From the NCBI GenBank assembly GCA_028286805.1, contig JAQBQW010000028.1, positions 1 through 33,791 on the forward strand: a DNA stretch of 33,791 bases, in the 5' to 3' direction. Both the position numbers and the translations under genes were made by a program. Below the pieces are notes generated by a model that saw only the letters and a list, made by a program, of their open reading frames with translations, was not told the origin of the DNA and made no database searches. This document shows, in pieces, positions 26,906-33,791 of this stretch; the first letter of the stretch is position 1, and each line of letters begins with the position of its first letter. This DNA comes from Parcubacteria group bacterium. Its GTDB lineage: Bacteria > Patescibacteriota > Minisyncoccia > Phycocordibacterales > Zambryskibacteraceae.

Positions 26906-27235
26906 ATGAAAGTTGGAGACAGCGTTCAAGTAGCTCTTATTCCGAATCCACGTGTCCCCAAACAGTGGATGCGGGAAAAAAGCGAAAATGGCCACCTCAT
27001 CTACAGGGTGGTCGTTGGAAACAGATCCAGATACAAACCAACTCAGTCTGGAGAGGTGTGGAGGGGAAAGATTACTCAAGTGTTTCATCCAACCGCCGAA
27101 AGAACGTACACCCTCGTCTTCATCAGGCTGATCGAAAAAATTCGAGATCCCGTTCCGCCTCCGGTCGTTACGATCCATACACCTGAACACCGTCGTCGTG
27201 CCGAGGCATCCGGATTTCGAAACAGTCGCAGCTAA
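26906..27235 (+). CDS. Small hypothetical protein, 109 aa
   Basis: MKVGDSVQVALIPNPRVPKQWMREKSENGHLIYRVVVGNRSRYKPTQSGEVWRGKITQVF...; GGAG about 8 nt upstream; followed by a terminator. Confidence 0.7.
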   Translation: MKVGDSVQVALIPNPRVPKQWMREKSENGHLIYRVVVGNRSRYKPTQSGEVWRGKITQVFHPTAERTYTLVFIRLIEKIRDPVPPPVVTIHTPEHRRRAEASGFRNSRS

Positions 27236-27240
27236 TCATT

Positions 27241-27270
27241 CCGTTCCGGAACTTCTCGGAGCGGATTTTT
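27241..27270 (+). terminator. Rho-independent terminator between converging orphan gene and groEL
   Basis: CCGTTCCG-GAACTTCT-CGGAGCGG (8-bp stem with one G-U) followed by ATTTTTC. Confidence 0.75.
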
Positions 27271-27273
27271 CTT

Positions 27274-29270
<1,997 letters not shown>

Positions 29271-29291
29271 AGTGATTGGTTAAGTGGCCGG

Positions 29292-29319
29292 ATTATAGCA
29301 GGAAAATGGGTTGATTCAA
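29292..29319 (-). promoter_or_regulatory. Sigma70-type promoter for groES-groEL
   Basis: Minus strand TTGAAT-N16-TATAAT, 21 nt before the groES start. Confidence 0.7.
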
Positions 29320-29335
29320 ACGAGGGTTTTTATTA

Positions 29336-29364
29336 TTGACTTTTATATATAATCATGCTATTAT
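29336..29364 (+). promoter_or_regulatory. Sigma70-type promoter for the orphan gene at 29470
   Basis: TTGACT-N17-TATTAT with optimal spacing. Confidence 0.75.
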
Positions 29365-29379
29365 TTAATCAGTTAATTC

Positions 29380-29443
29380 CCTGTCCGTACAGGATAGGTG
29401 GTCTCAAGAAATCGAGACATCGGCTGTTCCGTGCCAAACGGAA
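29380..29443 (+). promoter_or_regulatory. Structured 5' leader with three predicted hairpins
   Basis: CCTGT-CCGT-ACAGG (29380-29393); GTCTC-N8-GAGAC (29401-29418); TTCCGT-GCCAA-ACGGAA (29427-29443). Confidence 0.6.
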
Positions 29444-29469
29444 AAGATCATTCAAACAAGGAGGATACA

Positions 29470-29808
29470 GTGCCCACGCCCGAACAACACAACGTCATTG
29501 CAGGACCAACGAAAGAGCAGTTGAAGTCGGCTCTCTTCGAAGGAATCAACGGCGAATTGGGCCCCGGTGGACAAAACAGCGTCAAATTCACTCTCGGCGG
29601 GAAACGGGAAATCGTATTGCCCGTGAGGATCGAAAGCGTCTCACGCGAAGATGGTTCAGCCGAGAGTTGGCTCTACGAAGGATACGTTCCGTCCAACGAG
29701 TCAACTGCGCGATTCGGAGAACGCCAGCTACAAGCCGGCCGAGTCCAAGGGTACTACAGCACCAAGACCGGGACGGGTGACATGACCCTCACCTTTTCCT
29801 CCTTCTAA
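29470..29808 (+). CDS. Small orphan protein, 112 aa, GTG start
   Basis: AAGGAGG just upstream of GTG at 29470: MPTPEQHNVIAGPTKEQLKSALFEGINGELGPGGQNSVKFTLGGKREIVLPVRIESVSREDGSAESWLYEGYVPSNESTARFGERQLQAGRVQGYYSTKTGTGDMTLTFSSF. ORF-track starts at 29355/29398 fall in the leader or another frame. Confidence 0.8.
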   Translation: MPTPEQHNVIAGPTKEQLKSALFEGINGELGPGGQNSVKFTLGGKREIVLPVRIESVSREDGSAESWLYEGYVPSNESTARFGERQLQAGRVQGYYSTKTGTGDMTLTFSSF

Positions 29809-29815
29809 CAATCCA

Positions 29816-29850
29816 GGGCGACACGCAGCAATGCAGCGTGTCGCCCTTTC
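29816..29850 (+). terminator. Strong Rho-independent terminator after the orphan gene
   Basis: GGGCGACACGC-AGCAATGCA-GCGTGTCGCCC-TTTC: perfect 11-bp stem, short U-tract. Confidence 0.85.
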
Positions 29851-29853
29851 ACA

Positions 29854-29881
29854 TTGCTCAAAACATGTATTTTGATATACT
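29854..29881 (+). promoter_or_regulatory. Putative promoter for secG-SBP-rnj
   Basis: TTGCTC-N16-TATACT, 16 nt before ATG at 29898. Confidence 0.5.
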
Positions 29882-29897
29882 ATCCAAGTTACCTTTT

Positions 29898-30125
29898 ATG
29901 GCCCACATACTTCCATACATTCAGGTTGTTTTGGCACTCCTTCTTATAGGAAGCGTGCTTATGCAGCGTTCTGAAGCAGGGCTCGGCAGCGCTTTCGGCG
30001 GAGACGGCATGTCTTCCCAGCGCTATACGCGCCGCGGATTCGAAAAGACTCTCTTCACAGGCACCATTGTTATTGCAGTACTTTTTGCTGTAGCAACATT
30101 CGCCAGTCTCTTCTTGGGTCGTTAA
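29898..30125 (+). CDS. secG: Preprotein translocase subunit SecG
   Basis: MAHILPYIQVVLALLLIGSVLMQRSEAGLGSAFGGDGMSSQRYTRRGFEKTLFTGTIVIAVLFAVATFASLFLGR; two TM helices with the SecG loop. Confidence 0.92.
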   Translation: MAHILPYIQVVLALLLIGSVLMQRSEAGLGSAFGGDGMSSQRYTRRGFEKTLFTGTIVIAVLFAVATFASLFLGR

Positions 30126-30128
30126 TAC

Positions 30129-31883
30129 ATGACTTACTCATCTCTCCGAGCGCTTTTCGTGAAGCGTTTCGACATTCCTAAAGAGCCGTATCTACGGAAA
30201 GCCATCCGTTCCTTCACTATTGCTGAAAAAGCGGTATTTTATTTTTTCATAGCCGTTTTCGTTATTTCTGGCATCGCTCTTATCTGGAGGGTAAGCAATG
30301 CATTTCTTGTAGATGTGCCGATTCGGGGAGGAAGTTTAGTGGAAGGCGTGGTGGGAAACCCGCGATTCATTAATCCCGTTCTCGCCATTACCGATGCGGA
30401 CAAAAATCTTACAAATCTCGTCTATTCAGGATTGGTAAAACTAACATCCGATTTAAAAACTGAAAATGATTTAGCTGACAGCATTGCAGTCTCTGACGAC
30501 GGACTGATCTATACCGTCCACATTCGCACCAATGCCGTCTTTCATGACAACACTCCGGTCACAGCAGACGATGTGGTCTTCACCATTCAAAAAATTCAGA
30601 ATGTGGCATTAAAGAGCCCTCTCTTTAATGATTGGAGCGGGGTAACGATAAAAAAAGTGGATGATTCAACCATTTCTTTAACCCTGAAAAAACCCTACGC
30701 CCCTTTTATCAACAACCTCACCGTTGGTATTTTGCCAAAAGCCATATGGAAAAACGTTTCGGATGATGAATTTTCTTTCAGCCAATTCAATACCCTTCCA
30801 ATCGGTTCCGGTCCGTATCAGGTGGCAACGGTTGAAAGAGATTCCGGCGGTATTCCGAATTATTACGACTTGACCCCATTCGACAGGCATCTCGGAGGCG
30901 CTCCGTACATCGAAGATTTCATATTCAGATTTTATTCGAGCCAGAACGACCTTCTGAACGCATACGACAACGGCGAGGTGGAGAGCATGGCGGGCATTTC
31001 TCCCGAACAAGCGGTCGCTCTGCAGAAAAACGGAGACCGCGTGGTAACCGCGCCTCTCTCCAGAGTGTTCGGTGTATTTTTTAATCAAAACAAAAACAAA
31101 GCGCTCTTGAATGGCGCGGTGCGCGAAGCATTGGATCTTTCGGCTCCCAAAGACCAGATAGTCAATACCATTTTTAAAGGATACGCTTCAGCTATTGATG
31201 GCCCGCTTCCTCCAGGAGTCTTCCCTTGGTCTGGAAACCGTTCCACCACCACTCCACAGGAAATCAAAACACAGAGAGCGGTAGACCTTTTAAAGAAAGA
31301 CGGCTGGATAAAAAACTCCGCAGGATACTTGGAAAAAAAGACCAAGGATGCTACAATTCCTTTATCGTTTTCGATCTCTACTGGTGATGCTCCGGAACTC
31401 AAAGCCGTCGCGGATATGCTTGCAACTGCTTGGGGTGCTATCGGAGTAAAGGTGGATGTACTCGTATTTGAACCGGGAGATTTGAATCAAAACGTAATTA
31501 GACCGAGAACATTTGAAGCATTGTTGTTTGGAGAAGTGGTTGGGCAGGATCTGGATGTCTATCCGTTCTGGCATTCTTCCGAAAGGAACGATCCGGGATT
31601 GAATATCGCGCTGTATGTGAACTCGCGGGTAGATAAACTTCTTGAAAATGCGCGCATTACCCAAGACGCAGCAGAGAGAGAAGAAGACTACAGAGAGTTT
31701 GATCAGGAAATACGTGCGGACCATCCTGCAGTATTCTTGTACGCTCCGAGCTTCCTCTATGCCCTGCCTTCAAAAGTTCAGAACGCAAGTTTCGGCAGCC
31801 TCTCTACACCGCAAGAACGATTTGAAAGCATTGCCAAGTGGTATATCGAAACAAACAAAGTGTGGACAATCTTCGTGAAATAA
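30129..31883 (+). CDS. Peptide ABC transporter substrate-binding protein (SBP_bac_5), N-terminal TM anchor
   Basis: IRGGSLVEGVVGNPRFINPVLAITDADKNLTNLVYSGLVKL...DVVFTIQKIQ...LPIGSGPYQV...NQNKNKALLNGAVREALDLSAPKDQIV. Confidence 0.9.
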   Translation: MTYSSLRALFVKRFDIPKEPYLRKAIRSFTIAEKAVFYFFIAVFVISGIALIWRVSNAFLVDVPIRGGSLVEGVVGNPRFINPVLAITDADKNLTNLVYSGLVKLTSDLKTENDLADSIAVSDDGLIYTVHIRTNAVFHDNTPVTADDVVFTIQKIQNVALKSPLFNDWSGVTIKKVDDSTISLTLKKPYAPFINNLTVGILPKAIWKNVSDDEFSFSQFNTLPIGSGPYQVATVERDSGGIPNYYDLTPFDRHLGGAPYIEDFIFRFYSSQNDLLNAYDNGEVESMAGISPEQAVALQKNGDRVVTAPLSRVFGVFFNQNKNKALLNGAVREALDLSAPKDQIVNTIFKGYASAIDGPLPPGVFPWSGNRSTTTPQEIKTQRAVDLLKKDGWIKNSAGYLEKKTKDATIPLSFSISTGDAPELKAVADMLATAWGAIGVKVDVLVFEPGDLNQNVIRPRTFEALLFGEVVGQDLDVYPFWHSSERNDPGLNIALYVNSRVDKLLENARITQDAAEREEDYREFDQEIRADHPAVFLYAPSFLYALPSKVQNASFGSLSTPQERFESIAKWYIETNKVWTIFVK

Positions 31884-31907
31884 AATTATTACTATTACTC
31901 ACTCCCC

Positions 31908-33779
31908 ATGGATACAGCACCGATTCCCCAAGCCCCAGCGCCGCAGCCACAACCGCACGCACCAAGACGACCTTCCCGCAACTTTAACGACAGAGGCCCC
32001 CGTTCTCCGTTGATGACCAAATCGATCCGCGAGAAAGGCCGCAGACGAGACAACGACAGACCCATCGCTCAGAAAAAACCTCACGATATCATTCCCCCTC
32101 TGGGAGAAGGAAACATTCGCATTATCCCTTTAGGAGGAGTTGAGGAAGTCGGACGAAACATGACCGCCATCGAATACGCGGGAGATATCATTGTGGTCGA
32201 TGCCGGTATTTTGTTTACCGACTCGGACACTCCAGGAGTTGACTACATTCTCGCAAACACCAAATACCTCGAAGAGCGAAAGCACATGATCCGCGCTTTG
32301 GTTATTACCCACGGACACTTGGACCACATTGGAGGTATTCCTTATATCATTACAAAGATCGGCAACCCTCCCGTATATACGAGAGAGTTCGGTTCATACA
32401 TGATCCGCAAGCGCCAAGAAGAATTCCCACATCTTCCTCCCCTCGATATTAAAATTGTGGACGCTACGGACAAATCTGCCACTCCCCTTACTCCATTCCT
32501 TAAACTTCGCTTCTTCGGATTGACCCACTCGATTCCGGATTCCACTGGGGTTATCATCGAAACTCCTTTTGGAGATATCGTGAACACCGGAGACGTTCGT
32601 GTTGAAAACGAAAGCGGGGTAGTTGTTGATAGAGAAATCGAACAGTACAAAATGTTCAAGGACCGAAATACTCTTTTATTAACTATGGATTCCACCGGTA
32701 TCGAAAAGCCTGGATTCTCTCCTTCCGAAGCGCACATCCTAAAGAACATCGACAAACTCATTGCCGAAGCACCGGGACGCGTTATTATCGCTACCTTCGC
32801 TTCGCAGGTTGAACGCGTAGTTGAATTCATGAACATTGCAAGACGATACGGACGAAAAGTGTTGATTGAAGGACGCAGCATGAAAAACAACGTCGATATC
32901 ATCAAGCAATTGGATCTCGTGAACGTGGATCACATTGTTCCTGTAGACGACGCAGAGAAATATCCTCCAAACAAACTTCTGATGATCGCCACCGGCGGAC
33001 AGGGGGAAGAATTCTCCGCTCTCATGCGCATGTCCAACAACACACACAAGTTCATTAAATTGAATCGAACGGATATGGTTATCCTTTCTTCCTCGATCAT
33101 TCCAGGAAACGAAGGCGCCATTGCAAAATTGAAAGACAACCTCTTTAGACACGATTCGAAGATCATTACTTACCTCGATACGGACGTACATACTTCCGGA
33201 CACGGCAAGCGCGGGGAACTCGAATGGATCCACAGACAGATTCCGTATAAATTCTTTATGCCCGTACACGGACACCATTACATGTTGAAGCAGCATGCAG
33301 AACTTGCCCGTTCTCTTGGATGCCCAGCAGAAAACGTGGTTGTTCCAGACAACGGTTCGATCATTGAAATCAGGGATCAGGGACAAACTCTTGTTCGCTT
33401 GAAAGAGAAAGCTCCGTCGGAAGACGTTGTGGTTGAAGGATTCAGCGTTGGAGACATGTCTGAGGTTCTTATCAGAGACCGAAAGATGCTCGCCGGAGAA
33501 GGAATGTTTATCATCGTCGCCATGGTGGATAACAGAACAGGACGATTGAAGAAATCTCCGGATATTATCTCCCGCGGATTCGTCTACCTCAGAGAAAACC
33601 AGGATCTGTTGAACGAAGCCAGACACTTGATTAAGAAATCGATTGAATCCACAACTGTTGGAATGAATCCGATTAATTACGATTACGCTAAGAATGCAGT
33701 GAACGAAGATATCTCGCGATTCTTATTCCAAAAGACAGCGAAGAAACCGATTGTGATTCCGGTGATACTTTCTGTTTAA
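31908..33779 (+). CDS. rnj: Ribonuclease J
   Basis: IRIIPLGGVEEVGRNMTAIEY, THGHLDHIGGIPYI, NTGDVRVENE, ATGGQGEEFSALMRMSNNTHKFIKL, HTSGHGKRGEL, VHGHHYMLKQHAELA. Confidence 0.97.
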   Translation: MDTAPIPQAPAPQPQPHAPRRPSRNFNDRGPRSPLMTKSIREKGRRRDNDRPIAQKKPHDIIPPLGEGNIRIIPLGGVEEVGRNMTAIEYAGDIIVVDAGILFTDSDTPGVDYILANTKYLEERKHMIRALVITHGHLDHIGGIPYIITKIGNPPVYTREFGSYMIRKRQEEFPHLPPLDIKIVDATDKSATPLTPFLKLRFFGLTHSIPDSTGVIIETPFGDIVNTGDVRVENESGVVVDREIEQYKMFKDRNTLLLTMDSTGIEKPGFSPSEAHILKNIDKLIAEAPGRVIIATFASQVERVVEFMNIARRYGRKVLIEGRSMKNNVDIIKQLDLVNVDHIVPVDDAEKYPPNKLLMIATGGQGEEFSALMRMSNNTHKFIKLNRTDMVILSSSIIPGNEGAIAKLKDNLFRHDSKIITYLDTDVHTSGHGKRGELEWIHRQIPYKFFMPVHGHHYMLKQHAELARSLGCPAENVVVPDNGSIIEIRDQGQTLVRLKEKAPSEDVVVEGFSVGDMSEVLIRDRKMLAGEGMFIIVAMVDNRTGRLKKSPDIISRGFVYLRENQDLLNEARHLIKKSIESTTVGMNPINYDYAKNAVNEDISRFLFQKTAKKPIVIPVILSV

Positions 33780-33791
33780 TCTAAAAAATTA

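Noticed and set aside
29355-29780. Plus ORF of 141 aa, Arg-rich
   Set aside because: Alternate frame over the leader and orphan gene; the frame after AAGGAGG-GTG (29470) has better initiation signals.
32739-33626. Minus ORF of 295 aa antisense to RNase J
   Set aside because: RNase J is unmistakable; the antisense frame has no recognisable motifs.

Overview
The window looks like a dense bacterial chromosome segment. The gene repertoire (short genes, tight operons, many FN3/Ig-like and peptidoglycan-binding surface proteins, fragmentary central metabolism) suggests a CPR/Patescibacteria (Parcubacteria-like) genome; that placement is inference. Main content: a truncated FN3/Ig-type surface protein at the left edge; a FAD-linked oxidase plus class II aldolase operon; a divergent PfkB kinase; a Cys-paired Ig-repeat protein with an N-terminal peptidoglycan-binding domain; a sugar-phosphate operon (gap-rpiB-rpe-split transketolase); a class I ribonucleotide reductase pair (nrdA/nrdB); a DUF192 gene; a 1839-aa beta-helix/FN3/Ig surface protein with a C-terminal peptidoglycan-binding domain; an RRM protein, MsrB, Nudix, SemiSWEET-like protein, frameshifted DedA-like gene and 2H phosphoesterase; tRNA-Ser(GGA); ygcG/lemA; groES/groEL flanked by two small orphan genes; secG, an orphan SBP_bac_5 protein and RNase J. 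Most notable: (i) the NrdB metal/radical-site residues match the tyrosine-less chlamydial class Ic signature (Glu plus Phe) at exact spacing; (ii) an orphan small gene with a strong promoter, a three-hairpin leader, a strong Shine-Dalgarno and a strong terminator; (iii) a perfect 11-bp inverted repeat covering the only start codon of a surface protein; (iv) dyads upstream of nrdA and between the nudix and semiSWEET genes; (v) a frameshifted DedA gene. No CRISPR array, transposon, rRNA or prophage was seen. I cannot demonstrate a wholly new system from this sequence alone.
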